NCBI RefSeq assembly: GCF_024753255.1
Contig: NZ_JANUHA010000006.1
Span: forward strand, 62,001-126,000
Direction of reading: 5' to 3'
Source: Massilia agri
Lineage (GTDB): Bacteria > Pseudomonadota > Gammaproteobacteria > Burkholderiales > Burkholderiaceae_D
DNA length: 64,000 nt
Each line of letters begins with the position of its first letter. Within the stretch, counting starts at the first letter, position 1. The notes beneath the pieces were generated by a model. The model had not been told where the DNA came from. It made no database searches and was given only the letters and a program-made list of their open reading frames with translations. Shown here in pieces: positions 1-8,967 of this stretch. Both the position numbers and the translations under genes were made by a program.

Positions 1-2167
1 TCAGGTTCTTGCCGTGGATGCCGGCCCGGACCTTGCCGTCGGCGCGGGTCCAGACGATGCTCGCGTCATACAGCTTGTAGGATTCCTGGTCCAGCAGGGA
101 CGGGGTCTCGAACTGGGCGGTCGCGCCCTTGTAGGAGGCGCTGCCGATCAGCGAGAGCTTGCCGTTGTAGCCCGCCAGCGGCAGCGGGATATCGTAGTTG
201 AAACGCAGGTTGGCCGAGTTCTTCGGGGTGTTCTGGAATACGCGCTGGCCCGCCACGTTCACGCCGTTCGCAATGTATTCCTTGTACTCGGCGTCGATGT
301 AGCTGTACATGCCCGCGACCATGAAATTCGGGGTGAAATTGGCGATGGCTTCCAGCTCGGCGCCCTTGATCTCGGCCTTGCCCGCATTGGTGGTCACGCC
401 GGCGAAGGTGTCGTCGCGGCCGTCGCCATTGCTGTCGATCGCCACCGAGCCCGGGATCTGCACGTCCTTGTAGTCGCTGTAGAACACGGCGGCGTTGGTG
501 GTAATGCGGCCGCCGTTGAACGAAGACTTCAGGCCCAGTTCATAGGTCTCGATGGTTTCCGGTGCATAGCCGGCCTTGGCCACCGACAGCGGCAGGTTGA
601 AGGCGGCGACGTTCAGGCGCGGCTCGAAGCCGCCGCCCTTGAAGCCTTCGGAGTAGGAGGCGTACACATTGTGGGCGCTGTTCATCTTGTAGTTCAAGGC
701 GACGCGCGGGGTGAATTTCTTGTCCTTGCGCTTGAGGACGCCATTGCGCAGGTCGGTATCGACGCGGAACAGGATGCCGCCCGGCGTGCCCATCTCGGGC
801 GAGCCGTTGCCGATATAGGTCTTGCGCAGGATCTCGGCTTCGCGCTCGTCGACGGTGTAGCGGCCGCCGAGCGAGACGCTGAAGGCGTCGGTGACGCTGT
901 AGCTGCCGTCGGCATAGATGGCCCAGGCCTTGGTGTCGATGTCGCCGCTGGTCACGGCGGCCGTGCGGATCGCGCCGCCCAGGATGGTGTCGAACTTGTT
1001 GAAGGCGTTGGCGTCGATGTAGTAGATGCCGGCCACGCCCTGCAGGCGGTCGCCCGTGTAGGTGAGGTTGAATTCCTGGCTGCGCTGCTCGTTGGTGTAG
1101 ATGGCCGGCACTTCCATGTCGACCACCGCCAGCGAGTCGAAGTCGATCGGCGCGTAGGATTTGTCTTTACGCGACGCCGTGATCGACTTGAAGGTCCACT
1201 CGTTGTTCAGGGTGTACTCGATGGTGGCCGAGACGCCGTGGGCCTTGACTTCCTGCTCGTGTCCGAGCGCCGTCATCAGGCTGGCGCGGGTGTCGTAGAC
1301 ATTGCTCAGGATCGGGGCGCCGCTGGTGCGGCCGACGATCAGGCGGTGGCCGTTCTTCGGGCTGGAATCGTCCCTGGTGGCGTCGCCGGCGATGCGGATG
1401 AACAGGTCCGGCGTCGGCGTGAACTCGGCCGACAGGCGGGCCGCGGTGACATCCTTGTCGTAGTTCTCGCCGCCGGTGGTCAGGTTCTTGCCGAAGCCGT
1501 CGCGCTTGAAGCGGGCGAAGGTGCCGCCGATGCGGGCGGTCTCGCTGACCGGGGTGCTGACGGTGGCGACGATTTCCTTCTGGCCGTACTGGCCGACGGT
1601 GGCGCGCAGGCGGGCGTCGGTTTGCGGCGCCAGCTTGCGGGTGACGTACTTGACGGCGCCGCCGATGGTGTTGCGTCCGTACAGCGTGCCCTGCGGTCCG
1701 CGCAGCACTTCGATGCGCTCGACGTCGTAGATGTCGGCCACGGCCGCCTGTGGGCGGGCCAAGTAGATGTCGTCGATGTAGATGCCGACGCCCGACTCGA
1801 AGCCGGCCAGCGGGTCGGCCTGGCCGACGCCGCGGATGAAGGCGGTCAGGGTCGAGTTGGTGGCGCGCGAGGCCTTCATGGTGGTGTTCGGCAGGGCCAG
1901 CGCGAGGGCGGTGACGTCCGGAACGGCCTGCTTGGACAGCTGGTCGGCGCTGAAGGCGGTGACGGATACCGGCACGTCCTGCAGGGTTTCCTCGCGGCGG
2001 CGGGCGGTGACGACGACCTTGTTCACGCCGTCTTCACTGGTCGCCACAGGCGGGGCGCCGGTCGCCTCCTGGGCGTACGCGGCGTTCCCCGCCGAGAGGA
2101 CGAGGAGGGCCACCGCGGACTGGATGGCAGGGTTCAGCAGCTGCATTTTCTTCTTGGTCAGACGCAT
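1..2167 (-). CDS. TonB-dependent outer membrane receptor, 3' end missing at the window edge
   Basis: The reverse strand encodes an open frame from an ATG at 2167 to the left edge, about 722 residues without a stop. It begins with a signal peptide (MRLTKKK, then a hydrophobic stretch ending AYAQ), followed by a TonB-box-like VVVTARRREE and a plug domain (LQDVPVSVTAF, IYIDDIYL, VERIEVLRGPQGTLYGRNTIGG). The rest is beta-barrel. It should import an energy-dependent substrate across the outer membrane with TonB-ExbBD. The ligand is unknown; no Fur-like site is seen upstream, so iron is not the obvious substrate. It is divergent from a LysR regulator, and the shared intergenic region carries two identical-form palindromes. 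The terminal barrel strands lie outside the window. Confidence 0.93.
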   Translation of the reverse strand, partial: MRLTKKKMQLLNPAIQSAVALLVLSAGNAAYAQEATGAPPVATSEDGVNKVVVTARRREETLQDVPVSVTAFSADQLSKQAVPDVTALALALPNTTMKASRATNSTLTAFIRGVGQADPLAGFESGVGIYIDDIYLARPQAAVADIYDVERIEVLRGPQGTLYGRNTIGGAVKYVTRKLAPQTDARLRATVGQYGQKEIVATVSTPVSETARIGGTFARFKRDGFGKNLTTGGENYDKDVTAARLSAEFTPTPDLFIRIAGDATRDDSSPKNGHRLIVGRTSGAPILSNVYDTRASLMTALGHEQEVKAHGVSATIEYTLNNEWTFKSITASRKDKSYAPIDFDSLAVVDMEVPAIYTNEQRSQEFNLTYTGDRLQGVAGIYYIDANAFNKFDTILGGAIRTAAVTSGDIDTKAWAIYADGSYSVTDAFSVSLGGRYTVDEREAEILRKTYIGNGSPEMGTPGGILFRVDTDLRNGVLKRKDKKFTPRVALNYKMNSAHNVYASYSEGFKGGGFEPRLNVAAFNLPLSVAKAGYAPETIETYELGLKSSFNGGRITTNAAVFYSDYKDVQIPGSVAIDSNGDGRDDTFAGVTTNAGKAEIKGAELEAIANFTPNFMVAGMYSYIDAEYKEYIANGVNVAGQRVFQNTPKNSANLRFNYDIPLPLAGYNGKLSLIGSASYKGATAQFETPSLLDQESYKLYDASIVWTRADGKVRAGIHGKNL

Positions 2168-2272
2168 TGATGTCTCCTAATTTTTTGATAGCGGCATGCG
2201 TTCAGGTTGTCGCATGGTCGGCAGTTTGCCTCGGCTCGGTCTGGTTCGATAGTCAACATTCGCCCACCCCTT

Positions 2273-2288
2273 TGTGCAAAAATGCACA
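2273..2288. promoter_or_regulatory. Palindromic operator candidate, copy 1 (TGTGCA-N4-TGCACA)
   Basis: This perfect inverted repeat reads TGTGCA AAAA TGCACA. A second copy with the same outer arms and the same 16-bp size lies exactly 120 bp downstream. Both are in the divergent region between the TonB receptor and the LysR gene. The symmetry centre falls between two bases, which does not fit the classic T-N11-A LysR box, so the binding protein is open. Confidence 0.6.
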
Positions 2289-2392
2289 GCCCGCTGCACC
2301 GTGGCTGTGCGTGTCTTGACGAGGGAAGATTCCGGAGGCGCACCGTTTGTGCGCTGCAATATGGAAAAAGCCTCAGGCGATTGCAGAGGGAA

Positions 2393-2408
2393 TGTGCACT
2401 GGTGCACA
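2393..2408. promoter_or_regulatory. Palindromic operator candidate, copy 2 (TGTGCAC-TG-GTGCACA)
   Basis: This is the second 16-bp palindrome of the pair, with arms extended to 7 bp. It ends 32 bp before the start codon of the LysR gene, a position suited to autoregulation or repression of that gene. Copy 1 lies 105 bp before the receptor start codon. Confidence 0.6.
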
Positions 2409-2440
2409 ATATGTCATCTTGATATCGAACAAGCGAGCCC

Positions 2441-3340
2441 ATGAATACGCTGCCCGAGTGGACCGACCTGCGTTTCTTCCTCGAGCTGGCGCGCGCCGGC
2501 ACCCTGTCCGGGGCCTCGCGCCGGCTGGAAGTCGAGCACACGACCGTGGCGCGCCGCATCGACCGGCTGGAGGCGCAACTGGGCTCGACCCTGTTCGACC
2601 GCTCGCGCGAAGGCTATGAGCTGACCGAGGTCGGCCAGGCCCTGCTGCCGCATGCCGAGGCGATGGAAGGGGCGGCGCTGGCGGCCGCCGAGCAGATCGG
2701 CGGGGCGGAAGTGGCGGCCCACGGCGTGGTGCGCCTGGGCGTGCCCGAGGTGTTCGGCGTGCGCGTGGTGGCGCCGCTGCTCGCGACCCTGCTCGAACAG
2801 CACCCGGACCTGTCGATCGACCTGCTGAACCTGCCGCGCTTCGCCAACCTGGCCAACCGCGAAGCCGACCTCGGCGTAATGCTGGACCCGCCGACCACCG
2901 GCCGCTACATGGTCACGCGCCTGGCCTCCTTCCACTTCTACCTGTACGCCTCGCCGGGCTACCTGGCCCGGCACCCGCCGATCCGCACCCAGGCCGACCT
3001 GGCGCGCCACGATTTCGTCGACTACGTGCAGGACCGGCTGGCCAGCCGCGAACTCTCCTACCTGAACGAACTCGGTTTCACGCCGCGCCGCCGCATCTGC
3101 TGTTCTGGCATGACGGGGCAGCTCGAGGCGGCTTCGCTCGGCATGGGGCTGATGATGGCGCCGCCCTATGCGGTGCCGAACGACGGCAGGCTGGTGCGGG
3201 TGCTTCCCGGTTTCCAGGCCGAGCGTTCCTTCTGGCTGGCGGCGCCGACCGACCTGTACCGGCTGCGGCGGGTGAAGGTGGTGTGGAACCTGCTGCGCGA
3301 GTGTGCGGAGAGCCATCCGGATCTGTTCGTCGCCGATTGA
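2441..3340 (+). CDS. LysR-family transcriptional regulator
   Basis: This 299-residue protein has the family's usual length. The N-terminal winged helix-turn-helix is clear (LRFFLELARAGTLSGASRRL, then ARRIDRLEAQLGSTLFDRS), followed by a periplasmic-binding-fold effector domain from about residue 90. It is divergent from the TonB receptor, so it probably controls that gene or its substrate pathway. The inducer cannot be told from sequence. Residues 30-45 (EVEHTTVARRIDRLE) resemble the subgroup in which the recognition helix contains HTTVARRI. Confidence 0.92.
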   Translation: MNTLPEWTDLRFFLELARAGTLSGASRRLEVEHTTVARRIDRLEAQLGSTLFDRSREGYELTEVGQALLPHAEAMEGAALAAAEQIGGAEVAAHGVVRLGVPEVFGVRVVAPLLATLLEQHPDLSIDLLNLPRFANLANREADLGVMLDPPTTGRYMVTRLASFHFYLYASPGYLARHPPIRTQADLARHDFVDYVQDRLASRELSYLNELGFTPRRRICCSGMTGQLEAASLGMGLMMAPPYAVPNDGRLVRVLPGFQAERSFWLAAPTDLYRLRRVKVVWNLLRECAESHPDLFVAD

Positions 3341-3446
3341 TGTAGGGTGGACGGGGGCGCCTAGCCGGCTCCGCCGTACGCGCGTTCAAACAGTGCCAGA
3401 ATAGAAGCAGCGTGATTTCAACCACGGTTTGAACGCGCGGTCGGCA
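3341..3446. repeat. Palindromic intergenic repeat, degenerate inverted pair
   Basis: A forward copy begins TGTAGGGTGGACGG directly after the LysR stop codon and ends CGCGTTCAA at 3389. A truncated inverted copy (TTGAACGCGCGGTCGGC) follows at 3429-3445. The same family occurs at 23750-23864 and 30490-30524. The forward copy is expanded in the middle and the inverted one lacks its outer TGTAGGGTGG end, so this is a decayed pair. Confidence 0.7.
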
Positions 3447-3495
3447 TCGCGCAGTCCAGTCCACTGGACTCGACTGCCCCTACGAAAGGATCTCA

Positions 3496-4410
3496 ATGCG
3501 CAGCCGCATCAGCGACGACATCACCTTCCGCAAACTCGAAGTCCTGCTCGCCTACATGGAGGGCGGCAACCTGAACGCCGCCGCGCGCATGCTCGACATC
3601 AGCACGGTGAGCGTGCACCGCGCCCTGCATTCGCTGGAAGAGGCGATGAGCTGCCAGCTGTTCAGCCTGCAGGGACGCAACCTGATCCCGAACGAGGCGG
3701 CCCAGGTGCTGGCCGAGGTCAGCCGCGACGTGCTCAAGCTGATGGCCGACGGGATCGCCGCGACGCGCTCGGCGGCCGGCTATTCGGCCGACCACCTGAG
3801 AATCGGTTCGCTGTATTCGCTCACCACCGGGATCATCCCCGAGGTCATCATCGGCATCAAGCTGCGCAAGCAGGAGCTCGAGACCGAACTGGTGCTGGGC
3901 TCGAACGCCGACCTGCTGCACAAGCTCAAGCAGAACGCGATCGACGCCGCCCTGATGGCCCAGCCCGATCCGGACCCCGACGTCGAATCGATCCCCCTGT
4001 TCGAGGACGAGGTCTTCTTCGCGGCGCCAGGCGGCTCGCCGTATGCGGGCATGAAGGAAGTCGACCTGCGCGAGTGCGCGGGCGAGAAGTTCGTGTGCCT
4101 GCGCGACGGCTTCGTCACCTTCAACGGCTTCCAGGAAGCCTTCCGCATTGCCGGCTTCGCGCCCACCATCGTTACCCGCGTGGGCGACATCTTCTCGCTG
4201 ATGAACCTGGTCGGGGCCGGCATCGGCTACACGCTGCTGCCGGGGCGGGTGCGCGATGCCTTCGGGGACCGGGTCCAGCTGATCCCCCTGAAAGCCGATT
4301 TCCACATGCGCCAGACCATCGGCCTGTCCTTCCTGCGGGTGCGCGAGCGCGACCCGAACCTGCTGGCGCTGGCGGCCGTGTGCCGCATGCTCAAGCACGG
4401 TGCAAAGTAG
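3496..4410 (+). CDS. mdcR: LysR-family regulator of malonate utilisation, MdcR type
   Basis: The 304-residue protein has an N-terminal helix-turn-helix (FRKLEVLLAYMEGGNLNAAA, VSVHRALHSLEEAMSCQLF) and a substrate-binding effector domain. It lies immediately upstream of, and in the same direction as, the transporter and malonate decarboxylase genes, which is the basis for the mdcR assignment; MdcR in other bacteria activates the operon in response to malonate. The ATG at 3496 is preceded by an AAAGGA ribosome binding site. The 208-bp gap to the transporter holds an imperfect inverted repeat that could be its operator. Confidence 0.85.
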   Translation: MRSRISDDITFRKLEVLLAYMEGGNLNAAARMLDISTVSVHRALHSLEEAMSCQLFSLQGRNLIPNEAAQVLAEVSRDVLKLMADGIAATRSAAGYSADHLRIGSLYSLTTGIIPEVIIGIKLRKQELETELVLGSNADLLHKLKQNAIDAALMAQPDPDPDVESIPLFEDEVFFAAPGGSPYAGMKEVDLRECAGEKFVCLRDGFVTFNGFQEAFRIAGFAPTIVTRVGDIFSLMNLVGAGIGYTLLPGRVRDAFGDRVQLIPLKADFHMRQTIGLSFLRVRERDPNLLALAAVCRMLKHGAK

Positions 4411-4418
4411 GCGCGCGA

Positions 4419-4452
4419 TTACCTTTAGCGTCGATAGTTCCGCTGAAAGTAA
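4419..4452. promoter_or_regulatory. Imperfect inverted repeat upstream of the malonate operon
   Basis: TTACCTTTAGCG (4419-4430) and CGCTGAAAGTAA (4441-4452) are inverted, with 10 of 12 positions matching and a 10-bp spacer. The element lies just after mdcR and about 165 bp before the transporter start. It may be an MdcR operator or a hairpin at the end of mdcR; there is no T-tract, which favours an operator. Confidence 0.4.
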
Positions 4453-4618
4453 ACGTCGCGCGGCGAGCGTAATTGATCGCTTCCCGATTCGAGGCTACCT
4501 TTACGTCACAAAATAGCATAACAAAAGAGCACGCCCGGCCCATGGGACCGGACATGCATTGGAGACGTATCACCAGCGGCACGAGCACGCTTGGCGCCGC
4601 GCCTTGAAGGAGCAAGCC

Positions 4619-6046
4619 ATGTCTTCGCACATGATCGCAATCTGCGTACTGGCGCTGATGTTCGTCCTCGCCACCGCGCTGCCCATCAATATGGGCGTCA
4701 TCGCCTTTGTCGGCGCCTTCCTGGTCGGCTCGGTCGTGGCCGGCATGCAGGCCAAGGCCATCATGGCGGGCTTTCCCGCCGAACTCTTCCTGACCCTGGT
4801 CGGGATCACCTTCCTCTTCGCCCAGGCCCAGAACAACGGCACCATCGACTGGCTGGTGCGGCTCGCCGTGCGCGCCGTGGGCGGACGCATCGCCGCCATT
4901 CCCTGGGTGATGTTCGCGATCACCGCGGTGCTGACCTCGGTCGGCGCGGTCAGCCCGGCAGCGGTCGCCATCATCGCCCCGATCGCCCTCGGCTTCGCCG
5001 CCAAGTACAACATCAACCCGCTCATGATGGGCATGATGGTGGTGCACGGCGCCCAGGGCGGCGGCTTCTCGCCGATCAGCATCTACGGCGGCATCACCAA
5101 CAAGGTGGTGCAGGAAGCCGGCCTGCCGATCTCCGAGATGACCACCGCGCTGACCAGCCTCGGCGTCAACCTCGCCGTCTCCGCCGTGCTGTTCTTCGCC
5201 TTCGGCGGCCTGAAGCTGATGCGCCAGACGGCGCCGAAAGCCGCCGCGGGCGGCGCGGGCATCGGCATCTCGCCCTTCGGTCCGCCGGTGGCGGTGGCGG
5301 CGCAGGGGCCGCAGATCTATGGCGACGCCGAGAACGAAGCGGCCAGCGAAGAGCGCCTCACGGCACAACGTTCGGCCAGCGCCGCTGCCGGAGTGGGCGG
5401 CACGATGGGGACGGGCGGCGTGGCGGGCGCCCCGCGCGAGGCACTCGACAAGGGCCCGGACCTGCACCAGGTCATTACCGTGGTCGGCCTGGTCGCCCTG
5501 GCGGTCCTGACCCTGATGTACAAGCTCGACATTGGTTTCGTTGCGATCTCGATCGGCCTGCTTATCTCGATCCTGTCGCCGCAGGTGCAGAAGCGCGCCA
5601 TCGGCCAGGTGTCCTGGCCCGAGATCATGCTGATCGTGGGCGTGAGTACTTATGTCGGCGTGATGCAGAAGATGGGCACCATCACCTGGGTGGGCGACAG
5701 CGTCGCCAGCCTGACTTCGCCGCTGATGGTCGCCTTGCTGCTGCTGTTCGTCGGCGCCATCGTGTCGGCCTTCGCCTCGTCGACCGCGGTGCTGGGTTCC
5801 CTGATTCCGCTGGCCGTGCCTTTCCTGGCCTCGGGCACCGGGGTCGACCCGATCGGCTTCATCGCGGCGATGGCGGTCGCGTCCACCATCGTCGACGTCA
5901 GCCCCTTCTCGACCAATGGCGCCCTGGTCCTGGCCAGCGCCCAGCACATCGACCGCGACGTGTTCCTGCGCCAGCTGATGATCTATGGCGGTATCGTCAC
6001 CCTGGTCGCGCCGGTCGTGGTGTGGCTGCTGTTCGTGGTGCTTTAA
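4619..6046 (+). CDS. matC: Malonate/dicarboxylate transporter, MatC family
   Basis: This 475-residue inner-membrane protein has about a dozen hydrophobic segments. Its N-terminal half matches the MatC dicarboxylate-carrier type (ALPINMGVIAFVGAFLVGS, TFLFAQAQNNGTIDWL, VGAVSPAAVAIIAPIALGFA), and a long hydrophilic loop runs from about residue 205 to 280 before a second membrane half. Known mdc operons often use MdcF or MdcLM for uptake; here a MatC-type carrier takes that position. I chose the ATG at 4619 because AAGGAG precedes it and upstream in-frame residues are hydrophilic and lack family character. It lies 22 bp before mdcA and is presumably co-transcribed. Confidence 0.87.
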   Translation: MSSHMIAICVLALMFVLATALPINMGVIAFVGAFLVGSVVAGMQAKAIMAGFPAELFLTLVGITFLFAQAQNNGTIDWLVRLAVRAVGGRIAAIPWVMFAITAVLTSVGAVSPAAVAIIAPIALGFAAKYNINPLMMGMMVVHGAQGGGFSPISIYGGITNKVVQEAGLPISEMTTALTSLGVNLAVSAVLFFAFGGLKLMRQTAPKAAAGGAGIGISPFGPPVAVAAQGPQIYGDAENEAASEERLTAQRSASAAAGVGGTMGTGGVAGAPREALDKGPDLHQVITVVGLVALAVLTLMYKLDIGFVAISIGLLISILSPQVQKRAIGQVSWPEIMLIVGVSTYVGVMQKMGTITWVGDSVASLTSPLMVALLLLFVGAIVSAFASSTAVLGSLIPLAVPFLASGTGVDPIGFIAAMAVASTIVDVSPFSTNGALVLASAQHIDRDVFLRQLMIYGGIVTLVAPVVVWLLFVVL

Positions 6047-6068
6047 GCACTTTGTAAAGGGAAATCGT

Positions 6069-7736
6069 ATGAATGCAGTCGAAGGCCGCTGGAACACCCA
6101 GCAACGCAACCGCGGCGAGCGCCTGGCGCGCGCCCGGGCAGCGCTCGGCGCCGCACTGGACGGCAAGGTCGTCCAGTCCACCCATATCGTCGAGCTGCTG
6201 CACCAGGTGCTCGAACCGGGCGACCGCGTCTGCCTGGAGGGCAACAACCAGAAGCAGGCCGATTTCCTCGGCAAGGCCCTGACGCGCCTCGATCCTGCGC
6301 GCGTGGGCGGCCTGCACATGCTGCTCTCGGTGCTGTCCCTGCCGGAGCACCTCGACGTGTTCGACAGGGGCATTGCATCGAAGCTGGACTTTTCCTTCTC
6401 GGGGCCGCAGGCGGGGCGCCTGGCCAAGCTGGCCCAGGCCGGCAAGCTGAACATCGGCGCCATCCACACCTACCTGGAATTGTTCGCGCGCTATTTCGTC
6501 GACCTGACCCCGCGCGTGGCCCTGGTGGCGGCCGAGATGGCGGACCGCGAAGGCAACCTCTACACCGGCCCGAACACCGAGGACACCCCGGCCATCGTCG
6601 AGGCCACGGCCTTCAAGAGCGGCATCGTGATCGCCCAGGTCAACCAGGTCGTCGACAAGCTGCCGCGCGTCGACATCCCCGCCGGCTGGGTCGAGTACGT
6701 GGTGCAGTCCCCAAACCCGTATTACATCGAGCCGCTGTTCACGCGCGACCCGGCCATGATCTCCGAGATCCAGGTCCTGATGGCGATGATGGCGATCAAG
6801 GGCATCTATGCCGAGTACGAGGTCGAGCGCCTGAACCACGGCATCGGTTTCGACACCGCCGCCATCGAGCTGCTGCTGCCGACCTATGCGGCCGAACTGG
6901 GCCTCAAGGGCAAGATCGCGCGTCACTGGGCCCTGAACCCGCATCCCGCCCTGATTCCCGCGATCGAGGCGGGTTTTGTCGAGTCGGTGCATTCCTTCGG
7001 CTCCGAGCTCGGCATGGAAAACTATATCCGCGCCCGTCCCGACGTCTTCTTCGTCGGCCCGGACGGCTCGATGCGCAGCAACCGCGCCTTTTCCCAGGCG
7101 GCCGGGCACTATGCCTGCGATATGTTCATCGGCTCGACCCTGCAGATCGATTTGCAGGGCAATTCCTCGACCGCGACCCTGGGCCGCATCGCCGGTTTCG
7201 GCGGCGCCCCGAACATGGGCGCCGACGCACGCGGCCGGCGCCACCCCAGCAGCGCCTGGCTCAAGGCCGGGCGGCAGGCGCGCGAGGGCCGCAACACCAT
7301 CCCGCGCGGCCAGAAGCTGGTGGTGCAGATGGTCGAGACCTTCCGCGAGCACATGGCGCCGGCCTTCGTCGACAGGCTCGATGCCTGGCAGCTGGCGGAA
7401 CAGGCCGGCATGGCGATCCCGCCCGTGATGATCTATGGCGACGACGTCACCCACATCCTGACGGAAGAGGGCATCGCCAACCTGCTGCTCTGCCGCGGCG
7501 AGGAAGAGCGCGAGCAGGCGATCCGCGGCGTGGCGGGCTACACGCCGGTGGGCATGGGGCGCGACAGGCGCATGGTCGAGAACCTGCGCGACCGCGGCGT
7601 GATCCGCCGCCCCGAAGACCTCGGCATCGACAAGCGCATGGCGACCCGCGACCTGCTCGCCGCCAAGAACATGAAAGGCCTGGTGCGCGCATCCGGCGGC
7701 CTGTACGAGCCGCCGAAGCGCTTCAGGAACTGGTAA
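6069..7736 (+). CDS. mdcA: Malonate decarboxylase alpha subunit (acetyl-ACP:malonate ACP transferase)
   Basis: MdcA exchanges the acetyl group on the acyl carrier protein for malonate, giving malonyl-S-ACP and acetate. The 555-residue length fits the family. Recognisable stretches include LHMLLSVLSLPEHLDVFDRG, AEMADREGNLYTGPNTED and the glycine-rich GRIAGFGGAPNMG near residue 375. The start is the ATG at 6069; longer in-frame extension runs back into the transporter gene. It is the first catalytic gene of the A-C-D-E-G-B-H set, with mdcC following after 12 bp. Confidence 0.96.
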   Translation: MNAVEGRWNTQQRNRGERLARARAALGAALDGKVVQSTHIVELLHQVLEPGDRVCLEGNNQKQADFLGKALTRLDPARVGGLHMLLSVLSLPEHLDVFDRGIASKLDFSFSGPQAGRLAKLAQAGKLNIGAIHTYLELFARYFVDLTPRVALVAAEMADREGNLYTGPNTEDTPAIVEATAFKSGIVIAQVNQVVDKLPRVDIPAGWVEYVVQSPNPYYIEPLFTRDPAMISEIQVLMAMMAIKGIYAEYEVERLNHGIGFDTAAIELLLPTYAAELGLKGKIARHWALNPHPALIPAIEAGFVESVHSFGSELGMENYIRARPDVFFVGPDGSMRSNRAFSQAAGHYACDMFIGSTLQIDLQGNSSTATLGRIAGFGGAPNMGADARGRRHPSSAWLKAGRQAREGRNTIPRGQKLVVQMVETFREHMAPAFVDRLDAWQLAEQAGMAIPPVMIYGDDVTHILTEEGIANLLLCRGEEEREQAIRGVAGYTPVGMGRDRRMVENLRDRGVIRRPEDLGIDKRMATRDLLAAKNMKGLVRASGGLYEPPKRFRNW

Positions 7737-7748
7737 CAAGGAGTCTGA

Positions 7749-8063
7749 ATGGAAACCCTGCAATTCCGCTTTGAAAGCGGGAGCCGCCCCCTGGCCGGCA
7801 CACCCCAGCTGGTCGGGGTGGTCGGCTCGGGCAACCTCGAGGTGCTGATCGAACCCGCGCAGCTGGGTGGCGCCTGCGAGATCGAGGTGCGCACCGCCGC
7901 GGTCGGCTTCGGCGCCACCTGGGAGGCCGTGATGGCCGACTTCCACGCGCGCTGGCAGCTCGCCGACGCCCGCATCAGCATCAACGACATGGGCGCCACG
8001 CCCGCCGTGGTCGGCCTGCGCCTCGACCAGGCCGTCGAATCGCTGACGGGAGGCACGCCATGA
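7749..8063 (+). CDS. mdcC: Malonate decarboxylase acyl carrier protein (delta subunit)
   Basis: This 104-residue protein carries the 2'-(5''-triphosphoribosyl)-3'-dephospho-CoA arm on which acetyl and malonyl groups ride. The attachment motif VVGSGNLEVLIEP is present, placing the modified serine at residue 27. Its stop overlaps the mdcD start by the ATGA tetranucleotide (8060-8063), so translation of the two is probably coupled. The arm is built and attached by MdcB and MdcG encoded downstream. Confidence 0.95.
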   Translation: METLQFRFESGSRPLAGTPQLVGVVGSGNLEVLIEPAQLGGACEIEVRTAAVGFGATWEAVMADFHARWQLADARISINDMGATPAVVGLRLDQAVESLTGGTP

Positions 8064-8965
8064 GCAGCTACCTGGAACTGACGGCGCGCCAGCGCATTCC
8101 CGCCATCTTCGACGCGGGGAGCTTCGAGGAATTCCTGCCGCCTAGCGCACGTGTGGCCAGCCCGCACCTGGCCCAGCTGGATGCGCCGGTCTCGTTTGAT
8201 GACGGCGTGGTGGTCGGGCGCGGTCTGCTCGATGGCCTGCGCGTCTACGGCGCCGCGCAGGAGGGCGGCTTCATGGGCGGCGCGGTCGGCGAGGTACATG
8301 GCGCCAAACTGGTCGGCATGCTGCGCCGGGCCATCGACGACAGGGCCGATGCCGTGCTCCTGCTGCTGGAGTCGGGCGGGGTGCGCCTGCACGAGGCGAA
8401 TGCCGGCCTGATCGCGGTCTCGGAAGTCATGCGTGCCATGCTGGACGCGCGCGACGCCGGCATCCCGGTGGTGGCGCTGGTAGGCGGCTCGAACGGCTGT
8501 TTCGGCGGCATGGGCATCTCGGCGCGCTGCGCCAACACCGTCATCATGTCGGAAGAAGGGCGGCTGGCGATGTCCGGCCCCGAGGTGATCGAGACCGCGG
8601 GCGGCGTCGAGGAATTCGATTCGCGCGACCGCGCCCTGGTCTGGCGCACCACCGGCGGCAAGCACCGCTACCTGCTGGGCGACTGCCAGGTGCTGGTGCC
8701 CGACGATACGTCGGCCTTCCGGCAAGCCGCCATCCAGGCGATCGCCGACGTCAAGGCCGCAGGGAGCCAGCTGACACTGGAAGACCTGCTGCGCGAACAG
8801 GACATGCTCGGGCGCCGCATCGAGCTGGCCGAGGGCCTGCACGAGCCCATGGAAATCTGGCAGCGCCTCGGCATCGCCGAGCCGGCCAGCGTGCCGATGC
8901 TGGATGCCGACGCCTTCCTGGCGCTGGCGAGCCGCCACCGCGTACAGGCGGGAAAGGGAGAGTAA
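8060..8965 (+). CDS. mdcD: Malonate decarboxylase beta subunit
   Basis: MdcD, with MdcE, catalyses decarboxylation of malonyl-S-ACP to acetyl-S-ACP. The 301-residue protein shows the carboxyltransferase/crotonase-like fold, with FMGGAVGEVHGAKLVGML and the oxyanion-hole region GGSNGCFGGMGISARCANTV. Length and order match biotin-independent malonate decarboxylases. The stop is two bases from the mdcE start. Confidence 0.95.
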   Translation: MSSYLELTARQRIPAIFDAGSFEEFLPPSARVASPHLAQLDAPVSFDDGVVVGRGLLDGLRVYGAAQEGGFMGGAVGEVHGAKLVGMLRRAIDDRADAVLLLLESGGVRLHEANAGLIAVSEVMRAMLDARDAGIPVVALVGGSNGCFGGMGISARCANTVIMSEEGRLAMSGPEVIETAGGVEEFDSRDRALVWRTTGGKHRYLLGDCQVLVPDDTSAFRQAAIQAIADVKAAGSQLTLEDLLREQDMLGRRIELAEGLHEPMEIWQRLGIAEPASVPMLDADAFLALASRHRVQAGKGE

Positions 8966-8967
8966 TC

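Noticed and set aside
14..2170. A 718-codon open frame on the plus strand across the TonB receptor gene
   Set aside because: It is antisense to a receptor with a signal peptide, plug and barrel motifs. Its translation is low-complexity (Gly, Ala, Val, Arg, Asp) and has no domain.
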